A stretch of 64,000 nt of DNA from Agrocybe praecox (Eukaryota; Basidiomycota; Agaricomycetes; Agaricales; Agrocybaceae): positions 2,781,001 to 2,845,000 of the forward strand of contig OZ024843.1 in assembly GCA_964017145.1 (NCBI GenBank). The letters run 5' to 3'. The stretch's first letter is position 1. Every line of letters starts with the position of its first letter. The notes under the pieces are model-generated. The model searched no databases and was not told the origin of the DNA. It saw only the letters and a program-made list of their open reading frames with translations. A program made the translations under genes and the position numbers. Below, in pieces: positions 36,101 to 47,169 of the stretch.

Positions 36101-36574
36101 GTCCTCTTCGCCGGACCAATCATAGTCAGAAGAATCGTCGTCGTCCGTTGCAGCTATAGAAGATGCGCGAGAACTAAAAGCGTCCGAATCCTGTCGGTTG
36201 TATGGGTATGGCAAAGGCTGAGGTCTGATTACTTCTTCAGGATCTTTTGGAAAATGGACACCCTGCCGGGGGTGATGTTCTTGTCGACCAGGGGTATGAT
36301 CACTTTCGTCACCACTCATAGCTACGTCTACCATTTCCCCGTCAGACTCTGAAAGTTTGTCGTTGTCCAATTGCTTGTCTTCGGCCTCGAAATTCTTGTC
36401 TGCGTCGCAGGCAGTAGCCAAAGTAGAAGATGAAGAAGCGGCCTTGCAGTGCTTTCCGGTGTTATTTCCGCTGGTATGGAGTGGTAGTAAGTTTTCAGAA
36501 GAGGTGTTGAGGTATTGGCGATCCGAAGAAGGACCGCCTGTCGGGTTCTTCAAGATTCCATGTGGTTTGGCCAT
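33179..36574 (-). CDS. EF-hand MscS-type mechanosensitive channel (Msy1/Msy2-like)
   Basis: Large intracellular-membrane mechanosensitive channel of the fungal Msy class, which tunes calcium during hypo-osmotic shock. The N-terminus (MAKPHGILKNPTGG) is long, Ser/Asp-rich and cytosolic. Membrane helices follow (GSTLFAGIIIAPAILIHFYW, AWLFWAAANLVISWYLAMII, FFFFMILIWCIQGMLLHFIA). A Glu/Asp-rich loop comes next, then an EF hand with loop DTDNNGDLSRAE. The pore-lining helix is in SLYTLGIALSFIFKNACSNA, followed by SPYDTGDRVIIGG and ILEDENLVVKKVGLFATVF, the MscS beta domain. The C-terminus is LRRETEDDAMKIKPSLGFLP and ends VGAGNA. Many introns. Diverges from CC-B. Confidence 0.92.
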
Positions 36575-37083
36575 GATTACAAAATGATGGACGATTCGCC
36601 GCTAAAGTGTAAGGAGCTGGAGCGCGGTGTCACTCTACCCTGAACAGTGGTGGATGGTGAAGAAAAGAAGTAGTTGCGCAGCCCATAATACAGGAATATT
36701 GTTGAAGCCACAGACCACGGCTGGCTCAGCATTTTCGATAAATGTCGATCGTGGTCAAAGCGGAAGGAAAAAAAAATGGGGCACCATTTCCCTTTGCGGA
36801 AATTGTGGTCTAAAAATGGATTAGCCGAGCATCCTCTTATTGAAGCAAGAAACTCAGTGCGCTCAGTCTCGTTCTTTCATTAATCATTTCCCTAGTACTT
36901 TTGTCCGTCTATTTTACAGTAGAGGTGAGAAAATTTACTGGTCGGACAGCTGGACCGGTATGAGTGGGGTAGCCTGGACCGTAGCCATGACGTCATATTT
37001 ACACCACCAACGCAAGGGCGTCGCTAAAAGCAGCTCAAAGTTCAAGCGCAAATCCAATTTACCCACCTTGTATCCACTCAGGA
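36575..37083. other. Divergent promoter region, MscS channel and CC-B
   Basis: 509 bp between two outward-facing starts. Contains the CRE palindrome at 36988-36995. No exon seen. Confidence 0.5.
36988..36995. promoter_or_regulatory. Perfect CRE palindrome TGACGTCA upstream of CC-B
   Basis: Ends 88 bp before the CC-B start codon. It also lies 414 bp upstream of the divergent MscS start. Same octamer as upstream of the CC-A paralogue. Confidence 0.55.
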
Positions 37084-37784
37084 ATGGCAACGCAATACTA
37101 TACCGCACAACCCACATCACAAGAAATCATCAAGAAAGTCGAGCTGGAAATTGTTCGAGAGGCGAAGAACGAAGAAAAGGCCCTCAAGAACGCGGTCAAG
37201 GATCTCAACCACACAGAAAAGGACGCAAATAAAGCACAAAAGGTCTGCTTATTATCTAGGTTCAGATCACATTCAATGTAGCTTAATATATTACACATTT
37301 AGGCTGCCGCAAAAGCAGAACGAACTCTAGAGAACGCAGAAAAGAGAGAGCAAAAGACACTGAAGGATGTCTACAAGGCAGAAAACGTGCATAACATTGC
37401 TGTCAGCAACATACATCAGGCTCAACACAGTCTACAGGTATACAACTCATCGTTATACATATCAATCGATCCGTCTTACCGTATAACTAGGTCAAGAGCC
37501 AGGCTTCACAACACACCAGCGAAACTTTAAGAGCAAAAGCTCAGAGAGTCGATGCAGCCATGAAGGCAAATGACGAGCACACGGTAATTATCTTGCATGC
37601 GTTCTTGCTTTATATAGCAACATTAAAACAAAATTCCTTTCATCAGAAAGCGCGCAATGCAAGGTTAAACGCCATACGAGGTCCATCCGTTACCACTGAA
37701 GCATCAATGCTTATTCCAGAAACCGGAGATACCCAGAGCGTTCATAACGCTGGAAATACCATCATTCCTAATACCACGACCTAA
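37084..37784 (+). CDS. Small Lys/Glu-rich coiled-coil protein CC-B (paralogue of CC-A)
   Basis: 174 residues in four exons. MATQYYTAQPTSQEIIKK leads into ELEIVREAKNEEKALKNAVK. Exon 2 is AAAKAERTLENAEKREQKTL and KAENVHNIAVSNIHQAQHSL, exon 3 is VKSQASQHTSETLRAKAQ, and exon 4 begins KARNARLNAIRGPSV. The whole protein is predicted helix/coiled coil except the Thr/Asn-rich tail (GNTIIPNTTT). Introns are all about 55-60 bp, unlike CC-A whose first intron is 389 bp. Function is unknown. It sits directly upstream of GH35 copy B, mirroring the neighbourhood of CC-A. Confidence 0.85.
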
Positions 37785-39152
37785 TTCAAAGCAGTTGCTT
37801 TTTCTTTCTTTTTTTTCTTGTCAATTTAGGTCTATTGCAGTATGGCAAAGTAGTTGCTTACATCTACCTTTTAAATCCAATACCTACTATATCTATAGAG
37901 TCATTCACGAGGATTTTTGGAGAATTTATGAGTACATAATATATCACCCACCCGATTGGTTTTCATCATGTGTATTTTTTAAATTTGAGTGTTAGCTAGA
38001 TCTCTCGCAATGCCCGTTAAAATAGTAGAATCGCAAGTTTTCTCGTGGTCGCGTCATACGACGCGGTCGCGTGGATTAAATATATACTCGGCAAGACGAG
38101 CCTCGGCGTGACAATTAGGGCAGGCTTTCTCGCGTGTTAACAGTATCACGTAAGGCCGCCCTTTTGTTCCTCGACGATGCTTATATAAAAAACATGGTCT
38201 CTATCAAACTGAACCCATTGCCTACAGTTCCCATTACCATTATGAACAAGCAAGCTGCAGAAAAATTGCAATTTCATGCCCGTTCCCTCAACAAATTCAG
38301 GATCATAAGTACGACTTGTACAATTCTCATTAGGTATGATTTACTCGGAATACTCTTCGCCAGGTCAGACGGTCTTATGAGTGGTGACGTTGCACACATC
38401 GGACCGTCGTTGGGTGTCTACTCCATACTAATTTGTCAGTGCAACGGCTAAGAGATCTCATTGACATTTCACTTCTGTGGTGCCGTATCGCATCTTTCCC
38501 GCATCTTTGCGCTATCTTTGCGCTGATCTAATATCCAACGTAACTGGCTGGACCGCTTTTTGCACCGACCACAGTCAAGGCAGAATACAGACGCGAGAAT
38601 ATCGGACAGGCGGATATTATCTATGTTTTCTCGGTTCTTCGACGCAACAAAACTTCTCTTCCTTTTACTAGCTTCCATCTTCTTGCTGTCATGTAATGAC
38701 GGAGAAACCCCGGGTGTATGCATGAAAACCCCAAGTCAAGTATGATGTACTCATAAACGAACACTTGACGGTCTTCTGAGACTGACACCAAGTTTTTCGT
38801 TAAGCGCAGGTGCTGGCCTATACCATGGAACTCCTCATAGGCCTGCGCAGTCTCAGATCGTTGTATGTAAAGGTTGGTGTTCCAAATGACAAAAGAATGT
38901 TTGGACGATTGAATTGAGCTCATGATTTCTACTTCTGAAGTTCATGTGACAATGAAGTCAAGTTTTTCAACGTCTTCGTACTCCTTTTGGACGTCGCAAC
39001 GAAGCAAGATCTAGAAAACCACATTGCATGAAAAGATCGACCGATCATGTGTTTCTCCCAGCTTCTGAAAGTGAGGAAACGAAGATTTGAGCTTATTCGC
39101 TAATTCGTATAAAAAGCCAACATAATATCCATGGGTTTTATCGCATCATAGG
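37785..39152. other. 1.4-kb intergenic stretch between CC-B and GH35 copy B
   Basis: No exon chain found on either strand. Contains a short inverted repeat (38050-38065) followed by a TATA-like run at about 38.08 kb with no recognisable gene after it. Confidence 0.45.
38050..38065. repeat. Short perfect inverted repeat CGCGTC-ATAC-GACGCG
   Basis: Six-base arms with a four-base spacer, embedded in a directly repeated GGTCGCGT. It has the form of an operator for a dimeric factor, but no factor or target gene can be assigned. Confidence 0.4.
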
Positions 39153-42100
39153 ATGAAGGCTTTACTTCTCAAGTTTGTGGTGCTTCTGTGTGCTATCTTC
39201 TTTACTGGAGCGAAGAGGCACAGCGTTTCACGAAATACGCGCCGGTCGTTACTTCCTAGGCAGACGGATAATCTGCAGAATAATGTGAGCTTGAGTCCAC
39301 GGCCAATATCTGACTTTATGCTCGTGCTCATAATCCATCTAGGTTACCTGGGATGAATATTCGTACAAGATCAATGGAAAACGTATTGCTCTCTTCAGTG
39401 GCGAGATTCATCCTTACCGGTACGTTGAAGGCGACGTTCATTCCCCTCGTAATCTTATCATTGAATGGGCCCGATGTCTAGGATGCCTGTCCAAAGCTTA
39501 CATTTAGATATTTTCCAGAAAGTCAAGTACGTCCTTGATTTACACAAATTGCGTTATTACTCGCCATTGGCCTTACCTTTTTCATCTGAAGAGCTATGGG
39601 GCTTAACGCGGTCTCTTTCTATGTGTTCTGGGGAATACACGAACCAAAGCGAGGGGAAATCTCCTTTGAAGGTTTCCGGGACTTGCAACCTTTCATTGAT
39701 GCTGCCAAGGAAGCTGGAATTTATCTAATTGCTCGCCCCGGGTAAAAACCTCTAGGACCACCAGTTTTACACTTGACTAATGCTCTCATACAATGTAGGC
39801 CATATATCAACGCAGAGACAACAGCTGGCGGATTCCCTGGATGGGGAACGTACACGCCTGGCATTTGGAGAACCTCGAATACGACCTACGTCGATGCATA
39901 TGCCGACTACCTTCAAGCAGTGGGCTCAACATTGGCTGCTAATCAAATCACGAAGGGGGGTCCGATTATATTGGTCCAGGTGTGCATATGTTCTCTGAAT
40001 TGTGATTCTGTGTTTTCTCTAATTCAACATAACAGTCGGAGAACGAATATAGCGGAATTCAAGCACCTTACACTGAAGACTTCGTATATGAAAGCAAGCT
40101 TATCCAATCTCTGGTGAGCACAAAGAACTCTGAGAGGCTTGCACGTCCACTTTCCCCTAATACAACTGAATAGAGGGATGCCGGAATTACTGTACCTCTT
40201 ACAACAAACGATGCGTCGCCCGCAGGTCACTACAGAAGCGTTGATGTCTGGGGATACGATTCTTATCCGGATGGCTTCGACTGCTCCCACCCTTACACCT
40301 GGTCGCCCAATGCGGTTCCTGAGTCAGTCCAAACGATTCTTCACCGAGGTATCTGTTCTGACCTACTTTGAAATAAAAGGTCTTACTGGGACGCACACAT
40401 GAAGTATACACCGAATATTTTGAATGCTGTCTATGAATTCCAAGGGGGTGCTTTTGACGGATGGTCAGTAGATATCAGACTCATATCGAATGTAGGAGAG
40501 GAGTTACTGACCAAAATATTAGGGGTGGCTCGGGTTACTCAACTTGCGCAACCCTTACCGGTCCTGAATTCGAAAGAGGTACTTGATAACTGGTATTTCG
40601 ACATCCATATTTCTAATGCTCATTGAATTGCAGTGTTTTACAAGAACGAGTTCGCGATGTCTACAACATACCTTAATTTATACATGATATTCGGCGGAAC
40701 CAACTGGGGAGGAATAGCCCATCCCGGTAAGTTGTCATGCCTGGAGAAGGCCAACGAATTAATAATAATGCATTAACTAGGAGTGTACACTTCTTACGAC
40801 TATGTGAGCCTTAACACACTAATCTTTGCCGCCTTTATCATACACTAAAACTTGGCATAATGAGGGTTCTGCTATTGCGGAAGACCGCACGTTACGAGAG
40901 AAATTCTACGAACTCAAGCTGCAAGCAAACTTTTTGGCCGTCTCCCCTGCCTATCTTACAACAAGACCACAAAATGCTGGAAAAGCCCAGGGTGCATTCA
41001 CCGGAAACCAAGCTCTTAAGACCACTCAAACCTTGGACGAAGTTGGCAATAAAACTGGCTTTTACGTCGTCAGACAAACAGATGCCTCCTCAAATGCTGT
41101 CCAACAATATAATTTGACTTTATCCACCAGCATTGGCTCCTTGAATATTCCCACTATTGGTGGTTCACTTTCACTGACCGGAAAGGATTCCAAAATCCAT
41201 GTGGTCGACTATAGCGCTGGTTCTATTACACTTACATATTCCACCGCGGAAATCATGACATGGTAAATAAATATTCTAACCTCTAATCTTCAAATACTCA
41301 AAAGAAAATGATGATCTAGGGCCACTATTGACGGTCGCGATGTTATTGTTCTTTACGGAAATGCAGGAGAACTGCACGAAACGGCAATTAAATTCATCAC
41401 AAAAACACCTACCGTCACAGTTGTTTCTGGCACGGCCTCCATTAAACAGAAAGTGCTATCAGGTGGCTCGCTGGCTTTACAGTATATCACATCTGGTCAA
41501 ACAGTGGTACAGGTCGACAACACACTGCTTTACATCGTTGGTAAGGTCCTTAAGACATCTCTTTTGTTCTAGGCAAAATTGACCGTTTTGTAGATCGTGC
41601 CAACGCATACCAGTTCTGGGTTTTGCACCCGCCTGGTTCAGGCCCCCTTCCTGCATTTAACACGGAAAACCCTATAATTGTCAAAGGCGGATACCTTTTA
41701 CGTTCGGCCGCAATTAATGGAGGTACTTTGGCTTTGACTGGTGATCTCAATACCACGGCAAGCTTTGAGGTCATTGCTCCTAGTGCTCAATCGAAAGTCG
41801 TAACTTTTAATGGAACACCATTGAATGTTAATAAAACCTCGTACGGAACCCTGATAGCCCAAAGAACGGCTTCTCTTCCATCTGTTTCCCTTCCCAATTT
41901 GTCGAGTCTGACATGGGTAAGTCCAGCACCCCATAATTTATGTTTATTAGATTAAATTTCCCCCCAGAAAACAGCGAATAGTTTACCAGAAATTTCACCC
42001 AAGTACTCTGACGCTGCGTGGACCGTCGCCAATCATACAAACACCACAAATCCTACAACACCATCGACATCTGTGGTGCTTTATGCAGGCGATTACGGAT

Positions 42101-43238
42101 ACCATACCGGTAACATTCTTTGGCGGGCACAGTTCAGCGCAACAGGTACAGAGACCGCATTCAAAGTCAAAGTTATTGGAGGCAGCGCCTTCGGATATTC
42201 CGTCTGGGCGGACTCGACTTTCCTTGGATCATGGGAAGGAGATGCCGTTCATAACAACTTTGAGGGAACGTTCAAATTCCCTCAAGCTTTCGCAAAGGGT
42301 TCGAACCATGTCATAACGATTTTGCAAGATCACATGGGTTACGAGGAAGATTGGGTAGCTGCGAGTGAGACCTTCAAGGCGCCAAGAGGAATACTTAGCT
42401 ATTCATTCGTCGGGAGCCCTTCGACTGTTGTCAGTGCCTGGAAAGTGGCAGGAAACTTGGGCGGTGAAAGCGTGCGTTTCTTTCCTTGGGCGATAGATGA
42501 ATATAACAATTTATTCCTTCGCAGTACGCCGACCGTACCCGCGGTCCTCTTAACGAAGGTGGTCTGTACGCCGAACGTCAAGGCAAGTGGACTGTTGTAC
42601 TATTTTCTATCTAGTGATTGACGATATGCGTAGGCTGGCATCTCCCTGGATTCAATGATGCTGCATGGACTTCAGGTTCTCCTACGACAGGAATCTCAGC
42701 ACCTGGCGTTCAATTCTACAGGTACAAGTCTATGGTTTATAGACCAATAACTTTAATTCTAAAATCGCATGAATAGAACCGCTTTCAATCTGAACGTTCC
42801 TAGTGGGGTCGACTATCCCATTTCAATTGTGACCACCAACTCAACCACTAGCCCACATTTCCGTGCGCAAGTAAGTCATCTTTTCACCTTACAGGGATCA
42901 ATACTGATGGTAGAGGTGTGCGCCAAATAGTTCTACGTGAATGGATATCAGTTCGGAAAATATGTGAACCACATTGGACCTCAAAAGGTTTTCCCCGTCC
43001 GTAAGTTCACAGTTCACAGTCGCAGGCAAGAAAGAAAAATCTGACGGCACATTTAGCCCAAGGAATCCTCAATTATCAAGGCCAAAACACGTTGGCAGTT
43101 TCTCTCTGGGCGACAGATGCCACTGGAGGAAAGCTCGATTCATTGGCCTTACAGGTCAATGCCCGCGTCGAGAGTAGCATGCCCATAGTTGTCAATCAAC
43201 CAGCGCCTGCATGGACGACGCGTCCAGGTACATTTTGA
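39153..43238 (+). CDS. Secreted GH35 beta-galactosidase, copy B
   Basis: Signal peptide [17 protein letters not shown], then an RR-containing propeptide-like stretch ([12 protein letters not shown]). Catalytic domain: [78 protein letters not shown]. The acid/base Glu is in [15 protein letters not shown] and the nucleophile in [12 protein letters not shown]. The later beta domains hold [20 protein letters not shown] and [20 protein letters not shown], and the protein ends [14 protein letters not shown] before TGA at 43236. Splice positions and domain order match copy A. It is convergent with ATP7, 110 bp apart. Confidence 0.95.
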
Positions 43239-43348
43239 ATGATCTTCGCCATGTCTTCTTTCTTTTGCAAATGATTGTAGTATTTGGTCCAATGCCATCC
43301 AAATAAGAAGCCGCCAATTCAAAGTGATGTCTATAAGAGTATAACAAT

Positions 43349-44150
43349 TTACATAACGTTGAGGTCGCCGAACTTCTCCTTGTATCCTGTTGAAAGTGTT
43401 AGGATTAATGCAGAAGTTCTGTAAGTGTAACAACATACCTGGGACTGTCCATTTGCCCTTCTTAAGCATGGTCTCAACAGTCTCAACGATGCGAGGATGG
43501 GCCTTGGAGACCTCATCGACCTGTGGGATTGCTGAGTTGACATGTCAATGGGACAGCACATACAACGCACCGTCAATTGGTCGAATGGACGAGCCTGCTC
43601 GATGTTATCAAGAGTCTCCTGGAGCTGCTTAAGCTCGACGTCGATCTTCTCCTCGGTTTCCTTAGCCTTAGCAATCTGGATGATACACGTTAAATGAGAG
43701 TCTGCCCAAGTTCGTTCTTATGACGTGACCTACAGCCTTGGCTTCGAAAGTCTCAATAGCCTTGATTTGAGCGGAAACATCGTATGTCACAGGCTTGAAG
43801 CCCTTCAAGGTCTTCTCAGCTTCATCGACAATAGCCTGGTTCTTGAGAACGGAACGGTAGTGGTCGAAGTTGATGGTGGTGGGGGCGTTGCCATAAACAT
43901 GCGACAGACGCTGGGCTTCGCTGTGACGCTTGCGGAAAGCCTGGAGGGAAGAGATGGTCTCTGAACGAGCGAGAAAAACATGTCAGAAACTTCTGCCTCC
44001 CATGCGTTGAGACCGTGACGAACCCTTTCCGAGTCCGAGAGATGAGTAGATGCGGGTGAAATCCTTTTAACGAAAAATATAGGTCAGACGTGTCATATGG
44101 TGCTCATGAACCCAACTCACGACCGCAACGGCGGCTGCTTTTGACGCCAT
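43349..44150 (-). CDS. ATP7: Mitochondrial F1Fo ATP synthase subunit d
   Basis: Peripheral-stalk subunit of ATP synthase. MASKAAAVAV is exon 1, then DFTRIYSSLGLGKE and TISSLQAFRKRHSEAQRLSH. NFDHYRSVLKNQAIVDEAEK is the conserved core, followed by FKPVTYDVSAQIKAIETFE, a Glu/Lys helix, and PRIVETVETMLKKGKW near the C-terminus ending GDLNVM. About 170 residues, normal for Atp7. Introns are short with GT..AG ends, and the one after GLGKE is in phase. Confidence 0.94.
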
Positions 44151-44613
44151 TATCTAAGACTTTACATGAGACGTGATATTAGAGCGCAATATGTAAGATA
44201 CTCACTATGAGGGCGGGAGGTTGGTTTGTACAACTTTTGTGAACAGCGTAGGGCGAGGAATGAGCGAACCGGCAACTCCCGATATTTTGCTCCTGCAAAC
44301 GCCGAATGCCGAAACGAGATGTCAAGTCTACGTTCTTCACGCGTATATACAGTTGAGTTGCAATGCTTTTCTTCATTTTCCTTTTCTTTTCCAAGTCACG
44401 GCACAACGGGATAGCAAAGCTTCGGTGTTGATTGCATTTCTTTATTTAAAAAACTTGTATATAACCCAATGAAAGTGAGTGTTCATGTTTTTAATCAATG
44501 TCATCGAGCTCATCCACTTCATACTTCCAGAATCATGTTGTTCGATTTTAAATAATCAACTGTGGTAATACATATTCCTACTAAAACAAAAACCCTTTGC
44601 TTTCCTTGGTAAT
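44151..44613. other. Intergenic: ATP7 promoter and downstream flank of the GH3 gene
   Basis: 463 bp. No exon seen. Confidence 0.5.
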
Positions 44614-47099
44614 TTATGCATTATTTTGTGGGAATCGAGAGATCTGTACGGCCTTTCCTTGAAGCACAAAGCGATGGGTTAAGGACCTTTCTGAACCAGT
44701 GTCGACCGTCACAGTGTACGTTCCTGGGTACACCCACAAATTGCCTTGCGCGTCAGCGCGAGCAACGGATCCCAAGGTTACCTTCAAGCTCGCGGTAGCT
44801 TGTCCACCGGCCTTGATGTTGTGGAGGCGTGTGTAGGCAACTAGTTGCTTGTTCGGAAGTGGTGCAGGTCCACCGGTGCCGCTGAGGAATAGAAGAGCGA
44901 CGTAGTCCGAATCGACCTTGCCGGTGTTCTTAACATTGACGTTAAATGTGTCGAATACGTTCAGGTCGACGTTCTGCTTTCCGATGGAGTCTGTAAGACC
45001 TTGGGGGATTTGGTAGGTTGCCACAGGTTGACGCTGCCATCCCAGATCAAAGCTCGTAAAGTGAAGGCCGTGGCCAAACTCGAAGACGGGGGTCCCTGAG
45101 AACCACTTGTATGTTCGGCCAGGGTTGCTGCTGCTTGGACGAATGGTCATATCGGTCATGGGGACTTGGTCGACGAAGTTGGCGGGGTATTGAGTAGTAG
45201 ACAAACGTCCAGATGGTGCAGCTTTTCCGGCGAGAATTTCTCCCAAAGCAGCACCACCGCTCTGACCAGGATATCCTCCCCAGAGGATAGCGTTCACCTG
45301 ACGAATATAACGTTAAAATGGACCTTTGACTCTTGACAAATCCACAATTTACCTTCGCATTGCTCTTGAGCGCAGATCCGTCAACTTGTCCACCACCAAA
45401 CTGCATAACGACAAGAGGCTTTCCGAGACCGGATAACTGAGAAATCAGATCGAGTTGATTGCCAGGCCAGGTTATGTCATTGCGATCCATGCCTTCTCTT
45501 TCGACACTCTCGTCGATTCCTCCGGCAAAGACGATGGCATCCGCAGCGCTCGCCGCAGCCAAAGCAGCTGCAAATCCGCTGGTTGAAGTTCCTGTGATGG
45601 TGGTCCCTTGGGTAAACGTTGCGCTGAAACCTGCATTGATCGTCCCTTGGAATGGACTGATGAGGAAAGGAGCAGTTCCTTGGTAGTTGCCTTGCATTTG
45701 AGTGGTCGCGTTGGCCCACGGACCCACGAATGCGACGCTCTTGATAGACTTTTTGAATGGCAAAGTACCGTCATTCTTAAGTAAAACGATACCCTCTACA
45801 GCAGCTTGGTGGGCAAGTGCTTGAGCAGCAGGGGTATTGACGTTTGCGAAAGTGAGTTGGCGATAAGGTTGGGACTTCGCAGGATCAAAGTATCCAAGAC
45901 TGGGTATTAAATCGTCAGTATTGCCGCTCCGTTCCTAAGATTGAAGAAACACTCACCGAACAAGGGAAGAATACAGGCGGACGAGAGACTTCTCGAGGTC
46001 TGGCCTTGCAATCAAAGACTGGTTGAATGCCGCCGGTAAATGGTCAGAGTACGCCGTTCCACAATCGACATCAGTTCCCGCCTTCAGGGCGTCAGCAACA
46101 GCGTGGGGGTAGTCGGCCGTGAACATATGCGTGCTGAAAATGTTATCGACAGCATCACAATCGGATGTAACCCATCTGCCCTCGTCGTTGAATCCCCAAT
46201 AGTCGCGTAAAATAGATTGCAACAAATAGGAGTTGGCACAAGAAGGAACGCCGTTTACGGAGTTGTAACTGCACATGACAGACGCAACTTTGGCATCGCG
46301 CACGCAGCTTTGGAAGGATGGCAAATAGTATTCGCTAAGGTCCTGTGGGGTGACTACAGCATTGAAAGACATGCGGTTATTGCCATTCCAGTTCTCGAGA
46401 TCATAAGCGGCAAAGTGCTTGCAGTCAGCAATAACTTTGAAGAAGGGTTTGGGATCAATTCCTCCTTGGAGACCTTGGATAAGGTTGAAGACGTATTGGG
46501 AAATGTGGAATGGGTCTTCTCCAGGCGTTTCCTGTCCACGACCCCATCTTGGATCTTTGAATGGGTTGATGTTTGGTGTGAAGAAATCAATACCAGCCCG
46601 ACCGAAGTTGTTGAAAGCGCGTGCTTCGGTACTGATGATGGTCGCAACGTCTTTGATGAGCTGGTCATCAAACGTAGAGCCGAGTACAATGGGTTGTGGG
46701 AATGACGTAGCAAAACTGAAATCCCCAGATGGTGCGAAGGTTACTCCTGGGCTTCCGGCTACCCCATGCTATGAAGTATAAGACGTATGAGCACAAGCAC
46801 TCGAACAGTGATGAAAATATTCTCACCAGAGCTTCCGACCACCATTGGTACGATGGGAGACCGAGACGAGGAACACCAGGAGACAAGTTGACAGTGTTGG
46901 CAATAAGCTCATCAACAGTAAATTGCTCGATGATAGCTTTGGCACGGGTAACAGGATCCTTGGAGGTATCACAGACTGCGTTACCCTTGAGCGGGGCAAC
47001 TGTACAATCGGGGAAGGTGTAGGTGATGCCAGCGGTCGCGCTGCGCAAGAGGCAGAAGACGATGATACTAGCAACTGTGCCAACCTGAAGTCTAGCCAT
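44614..47099 (-). CDS. Secreted GH3 beta-xylosidase (xylan 1,4-beta-xylosidase)
   Basis: Releases xylose from xylo-oligosaccharides outside the cell. The start at 47099 gives a signal peptide (MARLQVGTVASIIVFCLLRS). The GH3 N-domain follows: VNLSPGVPRLGLPSYQWWSE, DFFTPNINPFKDPRWGRGQE, IADCKHFAAYDLENWNGN and VMCSYNSVNGVPSCANSYLL. The nucleophile Asp is in RWVTSDCDAVDNIFS. The C-domain has VEGIVLLKNDGTLPF, VFAGGIDESVEREGMDRNDI and ILWGGYPGQSGGAALGE, and a fibronectin-III-like end finishes at ISRFPQNNA. The SDCDAV motif and DESVEREG/DR block are those of fungal xylosidases rather than beta-glucosidases. About 770 residues. A TATAAA box lies at 47164-47169. Confidence 0.94.
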
Positions 47100-47163
47100 A
47101 GTTTTCGATCGAGAAAAAGAAAGGATTGCCAGTTGGCGAAGCAATGAAGTAGAAAAGAGAACC

Positions 47164-47169
47164 TTTATA
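47164..47169 (-). promoter_or_regulatory. TATA box of the GH3 beta-xylosidase gene
   Basis: TATAAA on the minus strand, about 65 bp before the start codon at 47099. Confidence 0.45.

Noticed and set aside
16544..43238. Simple inverted segmental duplication of the CC/GH35 pair
   Set aside because: An inversion would reverse gene order; here order is kept while strands flip, so one event cannot explain it.
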